From: Diplodia intermedia
Taxonomy: Eukaryota > Ascomycota > Dothideomycetes > Botryosphaeriales > Botryosphaeriaceae
NCBI GenBank assembly: GCA_021495925.1
Contig: JAKEKT010000005.1
Coordinates: 62,001-126,000 of the forward strand
Direction: 5' to 3'
DNA length: 64,000 nt
Part shown: one piece after another, positions 44,797 to 55,398 of the stretch
Layout: every line of letters starts with the position of its first letter
How positions within the stretch are numbered: the first letter of the stretch is position 1
Position numbers and translations under genes: made by a program
The notes under the pieces: model-generated
The model's input: the letters and a program-made list of their open reading frames with translations, nothing else
What the model was told of the DNA's origin: nothing
Databases searched by the model: none

Positions 44797-46842
44797 ATGA
44801 CCGACTACAGCAAACAGACCGTCGCGCAGCTGCGCCAGGTGCTGAAGGAGCGCGGTATCCCATCAACCGGGCTCACGCGCAAGCAGCAGATCATTGAGAA
44901 GCTCCAGGATCACGACGCTACCGCCGCCGCCGAGGAGGAAGACGCGTCCACCACCGAAGCCGCGCCTGTCGCCGACGAGCCTGAGGCCACGACCGAAGCT
45001 CAGGACGCGTCCGCCGCATCGGACGATGCCGCTGAAGCCACTCCGCCACCGGCGCCGGAGCAGCAAGATGACGCGCCAGTACCACAGCCTGCGGAAGACG
45101 CCACCATAGAGAAAGTGTCAGGAGATGCCGCGCCGCAGGCCGAGCCCCCAGTGGCACTTCCACACCACGAGCCCATACAGCCGGCTGAAGAAACGCCTTC
45201 TGCGGATGGTGTTGCAGGTCACGACTTCCAGGAAGATGCGCCAGCGCCTGCGCCGGTGGAGCAAGATGACGCGACACCGCGCCCCACGACGGCCAACACC
45301 TCTGTTTCACAGACTCCAATCCCGACCCATGAGCGACCTTCGCCAACGCCAGTGGTGGAGGCACGCGCCTCGACCGCGGATTCGTCAAGGCTTGGATCGC
45401 CGGAGCTGAAAGAGGATAACCGCAAGAGGAAGAGGCGCAGCGTCACGCCACCGATTCCGCCAGAGGAGGCCGTGAAGAAGCGTTTGAAACAGGATGATGA
45501 CAATGCTCCTGTAGTGCATCTTCATGAGGATGCCGATGCTCCGGAACCGAAAACAACAGATACCGTCATGGAGGAGGCTGACGTGCCGGTTGATGCGGAG
45601 CCTGCAGAGACCGTGTTGCCCGCAAAAACAAGTGACAACGTGGTAGACGTCACGGGCTCGAAGGCAGTGGAGGACCTGAAAAAATCCGAAAGTGAACATC
45701 GGAATGACCCGGGCGAAGGAGAGCGCGGCCAACAGGTGCTGGAGGAAAGGGAGGAGGAAAGGACAAGGAGCAGGTCGCAAGAGGAGACGACCCAAGTTCG
45801 CCGGCCATCAACGTCGCACAAGGCGGAAAAGGAAGGACGCTTCAAATCCGCCCTGGAAGATGCCACCTCAGCGCCCGCTGGTAGCGGCCCGGTAGAGACG
45901 GGACCGGCACCCGAGGAGGATGACCGCGAAATTTCGCCTGCACTACATCCCGCAACCCGTGGCCTTTACATTCGCGAGTTCATGAGACCGCTTCAACTGC
46001 CTGCGCTGAAGAAACATCTCATTTCTCTAGCTTCCCCGCCCTCCACGTCTGAACCGGACACCGATGTATTAGAACTTTTCCACCTGGATCCCATCCGTAC
46101 ACACGTACTCGCTTTGTTCAACTCGGTCTCAGCTGCTGCACGAGTTAGAAGCGCCCTTCACGGCGCAGTTTGGCCAGTCGAACGGACTAGGAAAGCGTTG
46201 TGGGCAGACTTCGTCCCTGACGAGAAGGTCGGCGAATGGATTGACTACGAAGAAAAGGAGGGTGGCGGCCGCATGGGAAAGCGATGGGAAGTTGTATATG
46301 AGCCCGATGACGGAGAATCCGGCGTCAGGGCTGAGCTGAGGGAAGTGGGCGCACCTGGGCCGGTGCCGCGACCGCCCGCAAGAGCCTCTGTAAGCGCGGG
46401 CTCCCCGGCTGCATCAAGCGCTCCTGCAAAGAAGCCACCTACCGGTCCAGCGGCGGAGAAGTCGTTCTTGGCCTTGGACAAACTGTTCCGCTCCACGACG
46501 GCAAAGCCAAAGCTCTACTTCTTGCCTGTCGAGAAGGATGTCGCTGAGAAGCGGCTGGACGAGCTTGATCGCTGCACCAGTAGGGATTGGAAGCCCAGTG
46601 ATGCTGCTGGTGGCACGGAGCGTAGGTACACATTTGAAGATGGGGATGTACTCGTGGATGCTGGTCCAGATGCGGAGACTTTCGACGGAGTCAGGGGCCG
46701 TGGTCGGGTGCAGTATAGAGGCGCGTTCGGCCCCGGTGGTGGAGGTGGGCCGGGTGGAAGGTTCCGCGATAGAGGTTGGGGTGTCCAGCACGGTATGGGC
46801 GGGCCGCCGGATGGTGGTAGTGGCGGTAGGTGGAGGAGGTAG
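44797..46842 (+). CDS. SAP-domain protein with RSB motif, Acinus-like
   Basis: Single exon, 681 residues. Residues 4-38 are a SAP domain (SKQTVAQLRQVLKERGIPSTGLTRKQQIIEKLQ). A long acidic Ala/Glu/Pro-rich region with a basic NLS (NRKRKRRS) follows. From about 388 comes an RRM-like fold (RGLYIREFMRPLQLPALKKHLISL, then HVLALFNSVSAAARVRSALHGAVWP). At about 560-579 is LDKLFRSTTAKPKLYFLPVE, which matches the RSB motif by which Acinus binds RNPS1 and SAP18 to form the ASAP complex. A Gly/Arg-rich RGG-type tail closes the protein. In animals ASAP acts in splicing and on exon-junction complexes. Presence of the motif in this order argues for a true Acinus relative. Confidence 0.88.
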   Translation: MTDYSKQTVAQLRQVLKERGIPSTGLTRKQQIIEKLQDHDATAAAEEEDASTTEAAPVADEPEATTEAQDASAASDDAAEATPPPAPEQQDDAPVPQPAEDATIEKVSGDAAPQAEPPVALPHHEPIQPAEETPSADGVAGHDFQEDAPAPAPVEQDDATPRPTTANTSVSQTPIPTHERPSPTPVVEARASTADSSRLGSPELKEDNRKRKRRSVTPPIPPEEAVKKRLKQDDDNAPVVHLHEDADAPEPKTTDTVMEEADVPVDAEPAETVLPAKTSDNVVDVTGSKAVEDLKKSESEHRNDPGEGERGQQVLEEREEERTRSRSQEETTQVRRPSTSHKAEKEGRFKSALEDATSAPAGSGPVETGPAPEEDDREISPALHPATRGLYIREFMRPLQLPALKKHLISLASPPSTSEPDTDVLELFHLDPIRTHVLALFNSVSAAARVRSALHGAVWPVERTRKALWADFVPDEKVGEWIDYEEKEGGGRMGKRWEVVYEPDDGESGVRAELREVGAPGPVPRPPARASVSAGSPAASSAPAKKPPTGPAAEKSFLALDKLFRSTTAKPKLYFLPVEKDVAEKRLDELDRCTSRDWKPSDAAGGTERRYTFEDGDVLVDAGPDAETFDGVRGRGRVQYRGAFGPGGGGGPGGRFRDRGWGVQHGMGGPPDGGSGGRWRR

Positions 46843-47220
46843 GCCACATTCGAGGCTCAGATTTGGGAAATATCTTGGACGGTATCAGGGCATTCGGAAG
46901 ATTTGTATTGAAGTGTAAAATATTGACTTTGGATGCATTGAAAAGTACAGAGTATCTCCAATGGAAGCTGCTTATCATGTAGAAATACTACGAGTTCTGA
47001 ATAACCTGCATCCATAGTCATTCCATCGATCATGACCCACGCTTTTTTCAGTAGCTGAAGGAAGGTGTCGCGCATCTAATCTTATCTATGCTTGGTGTAC
47101 ATGACTCAAACACGGTGTGACGTACGAGGGGGCGCCGCCATCGTTCGGACACCGCCAACGCGCTGCCTCAAAAACTCAACATCTTCAAGCGCCACCTTTC
47201 ACGCCCGGCATAACCCAACA
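46843..47220. other. Intergenic region upstream of the Vms1 gene
   Basis: A 378-bp spacer between two plus-strand genes, AT-rich in the first part (3' flank of the Acinus-like gene) and C/A-rich before 47221 (leader). Confidence 0.5.
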
Positions 47221-49356
47221 ATGGCGCATAGAGAAGAACATCCCCTTCTGCAGAAGCCTCTCTATGGTACCTAGACCCCAGCACAAACTCAACCCCGCGC
47301 ATTAGCCCCGCCAGCTAACATTCGCAAACAACTAGTCTTCGACCTTCCCAAGGATATTCTCGACACCCTCAGCGTAAAAGAACAAAGCGCCGCCGCCCTT
47401 GCTGCCGCTACCGCTGCCGACGCCAACGATGCAAGCCCCGGCCCAACACAGCCGCGTCGCCGCAGTCCCGAAGATGCCGACGCCGACGACGAGAAGGACG
47501 GAGAAGGAGACAGCGTGCCGGCGACGGCGTGCGGCCTTTGCAACCTGACGTTCGCCAGCCTGGAGGAACAACGCGGCCACGTGCGGTCGGACCTGCACGG
47601 CTACAACCTCAAGCAGAAGATGCGCGGCGCGGCGCCCGTGTCCGAGGCCGAGTTCGAGCGGCTGGTGGGCGAGCTGGACGAGAGCATTTCCGGGTCGGAT
47701 AGCAGCGACAGCGAGTCAGATGAGGAGGATGCAACGGGCGGGCAGAAAGGTGGCGGGGATACGACATTGAGCGCGCTGCTGAGGAAACAGGCGAAGATTG
47801 CGGACGCGAGCGGAGCCGAGGAGGTCGCGGCGGTGGCGAGGAAGAGGAAGAGGGGCGCGGGGAAGCCGCCGATGCTGTGGTTCACGTGCGAAAGCTTGCC
47901 TGGGGAAGTCAACTTGGGCGTGTATCGGGCGATCTTGTCGGATGCTGAGCAGGAGGATGAGAACGGCCTCGCCGAGACGATACGGAGGAAGCAGATTCCG
48001 CCACAGCAGGTGGGTGCGAAGAAGGAGGAGAGTAATGAGGGGGATGGGGGAGGTGTGAAGCTGCCGGTGACGCCGGAGATCGGGCCGCACTATTTCCTCT
48101 GCATGATCGGTGGTGGGCACTTTGCTGCTATGATCGTGGCGCTTGCGCCCAAGACGGGGAAGAAACATACGGGACAAAGTGAGCGACAGGCCACGGTGGT
48201 GGCTCACAAGACGTTTCACAGATATACGACTAGGCGCAAACAGGGTGGTTCGCAGTCGGCGAATGACTCTGCGAAGGGCGCTGCCCACTCGGCTGGTTCT
48301 TCGTTGAGAAGATACAACGAGGCGGCACTGACGTCGGAGGTGCGAGCTCTGTTGTCAGAATGGAAGGATATGATTGATACGGCCGATTTGCTCTTCATCC
48401 GCGCTACAGGCAGTACGAACCGTCGAACGCTGTACGGGCCATACGATGGACAAATACTACGACACAACGACCCTCGCATCCGGGGATTTCCTTTCAGCAC
48501 TCGACGCGCCACACAATCTGAGCTCATGCGCTCTTTCATCGAACTCACACGGGTGAAGGTCAGCCGTGTCGATGAGGCCGCCCTCGCCGCAGCTGCTGAA
48601 TCGGCAGCTGCGGCTCAAGCAACGCCTCCTTCCCGCACATCAACACCCTCCAAACCTACGAAGCCGAAGCCTACACCAGAAGAAGAGGAAGCCCTCCTCC
48701 ACTCCTCTCAGCTCCAGGCCCTCATCCGTCGCTCCAAGGCTCCCGCACTGGTGTCCTACATCCAGAGCAATAACCTGTCCCCCAACTTCCGATTCCACCC
48801 GCTTGACACGGACAAAAACTACCACGCTCCCACGCCGCTCCATCTGGCCGCGCACATGAACGCGCCGGTGCTGGTGCTCGCGCTGCTCACGAAGGCAAAG
48901 GCCGACCCGGCCGTCGCGAATCTGGACGAAAAGACGCCGTTCGAGCTCGCCGGCGACCGCGCCACCCGCGACGCGTTCCGCATTGCACGTTATGAATTGG
49001 GAGATGAAGCTGCGGACTGGGGCGCGGCGCGCGTGCCGGCAGGCGTGAGCCGTGCGGAGGTGGAGAAGGCGAGCAGCGCCGAGAAGGCGGAGGAGGCGGC
49101 GCGGGAGGCGGAGCGGCGGAAGACTGAGACGGAACGACTGCGGCGGGAGGAGGAGCAGAGGGAGCAGGAACGGAGGGAGAAGCGGGTGGGCAAGGGGAAG
49201 GCGCTGGGGTCGGCGGGGTTGACGGAGAAGACGGCGGGCGAAAAGAGGGAGGAGGAGGCGAGGGGGTTGACACCCGAGATGCGGATGAGGCTGGAGAGAG
49301 AGAGGAGGGCGCGGGCAGCTGAGGAGAGGTTGAAGAGAATGCAAGGTGGACGGTGA
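47221..49356 (+). CDS. VMS1: Vms1/ANKZF1 tRNA endonuclease/release factor of ribosome quality control
   Basis: Exons 47221-47266 and 47336-49356 give 688 residues. After a short N terminus comes a C2H2-like zinc finger (CGLCNLTFASLEEQRGHVRSDLH). The VLRF1 domain follows, with the catalytic glutamine Q322 in GGSQSAND and the flanking block GSSLRRYNEAALTSEVRALLSEW. Next are ankyrin repeats (TPLHLAAHMNAPVLVLALLTK), and a charged coiled coil with a VCP-interacting helix at the C terminus (MRLERERRARAAEERLKRM). In yeast and human this protein frees stalled nascent chains by cleaving peptidyl-tRNA on 60S subunits and brings in Cdc48/p97; it also protects mitochondria from stalled products. All functional elements appear intact. 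Confidence 0.95.
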
Positions 49357-49701
49357 GGTGGATGAGGGCGAGGGGAATTATAGACTTAGATAATTGGAGA
49401 GAAGTGAATGCTTGAGCCCGCCAACATGTGAAGGCGCGAGGTTGCAGTCTTTGCAATCAGCGATTGAAAGGATCTTTCAGGGCTTCATGCATCGTTCGGA
49501 AATCTTAACTCCCTTCAAGGTTGGCCAACACTCGAGATTGGTCAATTCATCTGTCAACCTCGTCCATTCCTTACCCGATTACCACTTTATATGATTTTGA
49601 TGAATGAGCGAATGAAGGCAGCGCACGCTTTATGTTTGGAATTGGTATCAACCGCAGCGTATAAGAAGGTTTCGGTTTGCCGTTATGTCTAAAATAATGT
49701 T
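49357..49701. other. Convergent 3' flanks of Vms1 and the oxygenase
   Basis: A 345-bp AT-rich spacer between stop codons of genes on opposite strands. No feature beyond presumed terminators. Confidence 0.5.
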
Positions 49702-50919
49702 CTAACTTAGGTAGTACCCTACGATCTCATCGCCATACCACTTCCTTCCTACGTCTTCATGACTGCGGATCCATTTCCTCAACTGCGACTCGCCGAGAGC
49801 ATCCCACCGCGGGTCCAGGAAAGTCGACACCGCGTTCGTGCTATTCACGCCATTCGCACCGCCACCATCACGCTCCCGACGCAGGAGCCGCACTGACTCT
49901 GGAATGTAGGAGCGGATCCGCGACGCCGTCATGTCTAGAGGCAGGCCCTGGAAGAAGGGAACGGAGTAGCGAGGCGGCGATGCCGGGCCAGGCGCCGTCA
50001 CGCGGTGCACCGTCGCCCTGACGGCGCCCTCGGTCGCCGCCTCGAAGGCGTTGCCGAAGTTGACGACGAAGGTGCCGGCTACGGGGGCGGCAGCGATCCA
50101 CGTTTCGTTGTCGGCAGCCAGAACCTCGAGCCCGGCCTCGTCGCCGACCTGCAGCAGGAAGGTCAGCCAGCCGCTCGAATCCTTGTGCGCGCCCACGCCT
50201 TGGCCGCCGCTGGACTCCGGGGAGGTGGGCGAGGGGGGATATTTCAGGAGCTTGATGCGGTGCTGCGGAGGAAGGTAGGTCGACTTGGTGGATGTCGAGG
50301 TATCAGTGCTGCCGACAGCCCTGGCGCCTGGACCCTGGAAGAAGTGGTCGAACGTTCCAGTGGGAATGCCGAAGGCTTCTTCTACGAGGCGGACGAAGCG
50401 ATAGGAGAGATCCTGCACGGCATCGTGGTAGGCAGTCAAGGATTGCCTGAACCCTGGAAGCAGTTCCTCGGGTGGCCATTGGTTGGGACCACGTAGGCGC
50501 CAGTAGAGCTGCGAGAAGTCACGGCTGTCGTCGGCTTGCTTTTGAGCAGATGCCCCGTCGGTGGAAGCAGGGTCGCGCTCGCGATACACAACTGGAAGCT
50601 CTGTTGCAAAATCGAACTGTTCGCGGAGGTCCTTCTTCCCAAGGGTTGTTTCTTCGGCGAAGCCGCTGTACCCGAGGAAGTGCGGGGAGCAGACCTTGGA
50701 GAGACCGGATTTGACAGTGTCGGGCAGGTTGAAAAGCGCCGGCAGTTTTTCTGTTAGCTCTGCGATGACATGCTCTTCAATGCCGTGGTTCTTGATGTAC
50801 AAGAAGCCGATGTTGAAAAGAGCATCATGCAGCTGGGCAAGCAGAGCCGGGCGCTTTGCTGGATCCTGGGCAAGACTGAGATCGAGGATTGGTAGAGACG
50901 AAGGGACAGACGGAGACAT
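49702..50919 (-). CDS. 2-oxoglutarate/Fe(II)-dependent oxygenase, isopenicillin N synthase-like
   Basis: Single exon, 405 residues from the ATG at 50919. The upstream in-frame GTG is not used. The N-terminal DIOX_N part (LPILDLSLAQDPAKRPALL...GFLYIKNHGIEEHVI) is typical. The jelly-roll core has the iron ligands H245 and D247 (GAHKDSSG) and H305 (VHRV), and the 2-oxoglutarate-binding R317-x-S319 (RYS). Such enzymes hydroxylate, desaturate or cyclise small molecules in the cytosol. Fungal genomes hold many paralogues, some in biosynthetic clusters and some catabolic. No cluster partners are adjacent (Vms1 and Atg3 flank it), so the substrate cannot be inferred. Confidence 0.93.
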   Translation of the reverse strand: MSPSVPSSLPILDLSLAQDPAKRPALLAQLHDALFNIGFLYIKNHGIEEHVIAELTEKLPALFNLPDTVKSGLSKVCSPHFLGYSGFAEETTLGKKDLREQFDFATELPVVYRERDPASTDGASAQKQADDSRDFSQLYWRLRGPNQWPPEELLPGFRQSLTAYHDAVQDLSYRFVRLVEEAFGIPTGTFDHFFQGPGARAVGSTDTSTSTKSTYLPPQHRIKLLKYPPSPTSPESSGGQGVGAHKDSSGWLTFLLQVGDEAGLEVLAADNETWIAAAPVAGTFVVNFGNAFEAATEGAVRATVHRVTAPGPASPPRYSVPFFQGLPLDMTASRIRSYIPESVRLLRRERDGGGANGVNSTNAVSTFLDPRWDALGESQLRKWIRSHEDVGRKWYGDEIVGYYLS

Positions 50920-51634
50920 TCTGTCGAGTCTCACGGGAGTAGGCTCAACTCAGTAAGTCACGGGTTATAGCAAGACTAGGTATGTGGAGCGACCAACGGC
51001 CACGAAAGAAGCATGCCGAGATGACGTGCTTGGAGGGGAAACTGTTTCCAGGCAGGTGACAAGCTTCACGCTGTCCACTCCATGCCAATCCTGGCACGCG
51101 CCACACTCGACGGAATATCTGGATAACCCGCGAGATCTTCTCCCAAGCTCAAGTCGAACATCCAGAGGGAAAGTGCGATTTGACGGTGTTTGGACGATGA
51201 TTCAGCTGGCCATCAGGGTATCTTGCCGCCGTTGTACTGCTTCCAACACGTCGGCGCACCAAGTGACCAGCTGCGGTTTCGGAGCTGGTGACTCTCGCAA
51301 GACAGCACAGTAGTCCACGGGGGATGATGTCAGTGGGTGGAAGTCAGGCGCGCAGGTCACTCTGGCACTCACGTGCGATAAGTTCCCTATCTTATCGCCT
51401 CACCGCCCGCGCCTGGTCCAAGGCAGCTGCCTCCGCCCAACCATTGCCTCTCCCGCTCCCTTCCCCTCCAAAGGGTCCTGCACGCGAAGTCCCATCCTAA
51501 CCCACGTCCTCGCCCCTCGGAAAGCGATCCGATCCAACTTCCCGCAACAACCCCCACCGGATCGAACAAAGCGACCAACTCGACATCTCAACCGAACCAC
51601 CCCGCATCCGCGCCCCACAGCAGCACTGCCCACC
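50920..51634. other. Divergent promoter of the oxygenase and ATG3
   Basis: A 715-bp bidirectional promoter region. The last 150 bp before the ATG3 start are C-rich. Open frames are shadows. Confidence 0.5.
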
Positions 51635-52763
51635 ATGAACTATCTCCGCAGCACGCTGAATACCCTGCGCGACACCTATGCGCCCGTCTCCCATACCTCG
51701 ACCTTTCGCCAAACCGGCCAGATCACACCTGAGGAGTTCGTTGCCGCCGGCGATTTCCTTGTCTACAAGTTCCCCTCTTGGTCCTGGGCCGACGCCTCGC
51801 ACCCGTCCAAGCGCGTGAGCTACCTACCGGAGGGCAAGCAGTACCTCGTTACTCGTGGTGTTCCTTGCCACCGCCGTCTGGATGATAACTTCGCCGGCGA
51901 TGGTGGTGACGAGGGCACTGTCGTTGGCGATGGCTTCGCAGGTGGCGCCGGTGACGATGGAGATGACGGCTGGCTGAGGACTGGCGGTGGCGCCAACATG
52001 GGCGCGAGCCAGGAGCGCGCTGCCAGGGATGTTCGGACGGTCGACGACAAGGGTGAAGTCAGTGATGCCCCCGAGACGGACGATGAAATCCCGGATATGG
52101 AAGACGAGGAGGATGACGAGGAGGCCATCATCCGCGACACCAAGGCTGGCTCTGGCACCGCTGCGTAAGTTCCTCTCCTGCGTCTCCAATAAGCGGCCCG
52201 TTTTAGCTAAAACAGTTTATAGCCCTCTCCGCACGTACACGCTCTATATCATGTACACTCCCTACTACCGGACACCGCGCCTCTACCTGTCAGGTTACCT
52301 GTCCCCCTCGGAGCCGCTCCCGCCGCACCTGATGATGGAAGATATCGTTGGCGACTACAAGGATAAGACCGTGACGTTGGAGGACTTTCCCTTCCTTGAC
52401 GTGGGCATCAAAATGGCCTCGGTGCACCCTTGCAAACACGCTTCTGTCATGAAGGTGCTCCTTGACCGTGCCGACGCTGCCCTCAAGCTCCGCGTGGCAA
52501 AGATGAAGGCTGGCCAGGATGTCAGCAGAGGCCATGGTGCCGAACTGGGTATGGAGGGTCTTGCTGAACAGCTAGAAGGCGTCCAAATCGGCGACAAGAA
52601 GGATGACAGGAAAGGCGATGGCGATGAATGGGAGGTTCTGGACCAGACATCTACGCCTGAGGACGATGTCGCCATCCGGGTTGACCAGTACCTGGTCGTG
52701 TTCTTGAAGTTCATGGCCAGCGTTACTCCGGGCATCGAGCACGACTTCACCATGGGCGTATGA
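51635..52763 (+). CDS. ATG3: Autophagy-related E2-like conjugating enzyme Atg3
   Basis: Exons 51635-52164 and 52223-52763 give 356 residues. The N terminus is the membrane-curvature-sensing amphipathic helix followed by the E2 core (RQTGQITPEEFVAAGDFLVYKFPSWSW). An acidic flexible insertion of about 70 residues precedes the second half (RTYTLYIMYTPYYRTPRLYLSGY). The active-site cysteine is C247 in the invariant HPCKHASVMK. Atg3 takes Atg8 from Atg7 and passes it to phosphatidylethanolamine on the growing autophagosome. The C-terminal block QYLVVFLKFMASVTPGIEHDFTM is the conserved end of the family. Confidence 0.98.
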
Positions 52764-53409
52764 GCGGGACCGATAGCCTCGCATAGTACCACGGACTATT
52801 TCATCATTTGGATTCTTCACGAACGGACGTAGGGACTCGGCACAGGCGTTCTTGACTGCTTGCACTTTAGGTACATTACGAAAGCGCTTAATCGAGATGC
52901 TGCGCAAGGATTAGTTGTTGGGCGTTTGGATTGGCGCAGCAAAGGTAGAGACACAGTTGGGAATCCCTCGTACCTTTCTCTCCGCTATACCACAAAGGCT
53001 TGCGACCAGATAGATTCATTGCATTCAAATGAATAGGAAATGCTAGTGATTTGAATCAAGATTCCCGGGGAGAGTTGTAGGGAAAGAGGATGAGTCCATT
53101 GATAACGAGTGATATTCCTACCCCACGATTAGGTGGGGATTAGGTGGGGTGAAAAAAGGGTTGGGCCAAAATGGAATCTCCGCCAAACACATCACTTTCC
53201 GAAAACAACCTCGTAGCTACGTTAACCGACGTTCCACGTTTATCGTCTGGCTGTCTCTCAACTGTAATCTTCATCATCCCACATGAAAATTTCCATCAGC
53301 CCACTTCTTTCCTTTGTTCTCCTTCTCTCCACCCCTTCCTTCCGTCCAACCTCCCCACTTCCCCAGCTCTTCCCCCTTCCCCACCCCTCCCCTCCCCCCC
53401 GCTTTCCTT
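52764..53409. other. Convergent region between ATG3 and the small secreted protein
   Basis: About 650 bp. It contains a short direct repeat of GATTAGGTGGGG near 53127-53150 and, next to 53409, a long C/T-rich tract that forms the purine-rich 3' flank of the minus-strand gene. No gene. Confidence 0.5.
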
Positions 53410-53962
53410 TCACCAGTGATAGATCCACCTCGCCGGCCTCTGCTGCTGCACCTCCCCCTCCTGCAGCTGCTCCATCGCACCGACACTCCTCTTCTTCCGC
53501 ATGGCGGCGCCGCCGTTGCCGGCGGTGGCGATGCGGCCGCCGAGCACGGCGCTGATGAAGTCCTGGACAGCGTGGACGTGCCTGACGACGGCGCGGCCCT
53601 CGTCCGAGTCCTCGTCGATGCCGGCGTGCGCCTCGACGGCGCGCGCGTCCACCACGGGGGAGGAGTAGTGGCCCGGCGCCACCTCGCCGTCGGCGTCGAT
53701 GTGGCGGCGCACGCGGATGGAGGCGGTCGTGTGGCCCGAGTGGGGGAATCGCGCGGCGATGTCGTGCTGTGGGTTCGTTTCCGTTTTTAGATTCTTTCTT
53801 TTCTTGTTCTTTTTTTTTTTTCTCTCTTTTGGGGGGAAAAGCACACACCTCAGAAACACCGCGGGCACGCAGAGCATCAATCTCGGCTTCGCTGGCCGGA
53901 GCGGGGAATGCGGCAACACTGACCGCGGCGGCGAGAACGGCGGTGGCGATGGAGAACTTCAT
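53410..53962 (-). CDS. Small secreted cysteine-free protein with Kex2-like sites
   Basis: Exons 53962-53849 and 53766-53410 give 156 residues. Residues 1-18 are a signal peptide (MKFSIATAVLAAAVSVAA), then FPAPASEAEIDALRARG, the propeptide style of fungal secreted proteins. The mature part has no cysteine and many His, Arg and Ala residues (ASIRVRRHID, VVRHVHAVQDFISAVLGG). It contains a strong dibasic run (MRKKRS) that Kex2 could cut. I recognise no domain. It could be a processed peptide precursor or a rapidly evolving effector-like protein; nothing shows which. The 82-bp intron carries a pure T/C tract on the coding-strand 3' side. Confidence 0.7.
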
Positions 53963-55398
53963 AGTGACTTCGAGTTTGGCAAGATTTCTCGCGCGTGGTT
54001 GAGAAGAGAACGTGGTAGGTAAAGTATGTTGGCTGGGGGACTTTGCCCGGGGATTCGACACGGTCGATATGGGAGTTGGGTCACCGAATGAAAGGTTCGA
54101 TGCTGCTTGGAGGGGGGTTAGGCGATGTTGAGCGAGCGTAGGACCAGTGAGCGTATAAGGATAGCGGGCGACGACCAGAGAATTCAAGAGACGATAGGCA
54201 GAACGTGTGTTCCAGCTGCCTTTCAACCACGCCGTCTGGCGCTCAAGAAGAATAGCGACGGATAGGCGTCCCTTATACCCTCATCTCCTACCTCTTTTTT
54301 CGAGCAAGAGGTCTAGCCCTGGGCCCTGTTCTCGTGAGTTGGCTGCGCTCCCCTCGCGTCGACATCGCACGACGCACGAACAGGGCGTGTCAAAGGGATT
54401 GAAGAAGAGAGTTGGAAAAGGGGGGGAGGGGAAAGGCCAAGAGGGTGTCGTGTGTCTGCTGCAAGGAACCGCCGTTTGGTTTCTCCTCTGACCCTACACT
54501 TATGTCGCGAATTGGGTTAGACTGTTCTTGTCTTGGCGAGAGCGGCGTTGGAGCAAAGTCAAAGAAGTAAGACGCGTCGCGTTGGCGTAGCGCGTCTTTT
54601 GGCATGTGAAACGAGGGGCGTTGGCGAAGGAAAGGGTGCCGATGCAAGGGAATAACAAGTGCATGCGCATGAAAGTCATACCGCCGGGACGAGTACCGAA
54701 AACTTCCTGCGTACTAAGAAGACTTGTCCAGTCTTGGAATAGAGGCCTTGACGGCTTTCAAACTCTATATGCTGAAAGGAGAGCTGGAAAAGTTCGAACC
54801 GAAGAACCGGCCTACGAACGGTTCACTTGTCATGCTACGTTGGTCGAAAATACCTGTTTTCTGAACTCCAGAGTGGGTCTTGCGAATCGGTGGAAGAAGT
54901 TCATCAATGAAGTTCCGAGGAATGTGGGATTGCCACATTTAAAAATTCCTGAGAGCTCCCTTTCGTACATCCATGTCGATCGGCCATCCGATTCACTTTG
55001 ATATCCGTTTCAGAATATTAATTGTTGCAGTCACATGCAGCAGGGATAGGGTCGAGATGCAAAGGGCCCATAGACAGAGGGTTACGATAGTCACATGTGA
55101 CCGTAGAAGAGACAGCAACACCTCATGTGCGATTCGTCGCATCCATACCATACCCCTTCTTTCCCATTGCGCCTTTCCTCCATCTATTTGGCTTTCCCAC
55201 AAGACCAGAATACAACTTTCCCAACACCCTTTTTGTAGCCTCAGCTAGTCGTTCACGTCGTTGATTAGAAATCTTGTCGTCGTAGAGCCAGCCGCCTGAG
55301 AGACTTGAAGCAAGCCACAATGGATATAGACTGACGCTGGACTACAAGGACGTCTCCTGCCGAAAGCGATGGTTCGGCTTCAAAATGTGCAAGAAAGA
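53963..55398. other. 1.4-kb interval without a recognised gene
   Basis: Contains the promoter of the small secreted gene (CT-rich near 53990-54300) and the 3' flank of the next minus-strand gene. Frames such as 54606-55001 have no domain or signal features. No repeats. Confidence 0.5.

Noticed and set aside
54606..55001. 131-codon plus-strand frame between the small secreted gene and the coiled-coil gene
   Set aside because: No signal peptide, domain or splice continuation; composition is not convincing.
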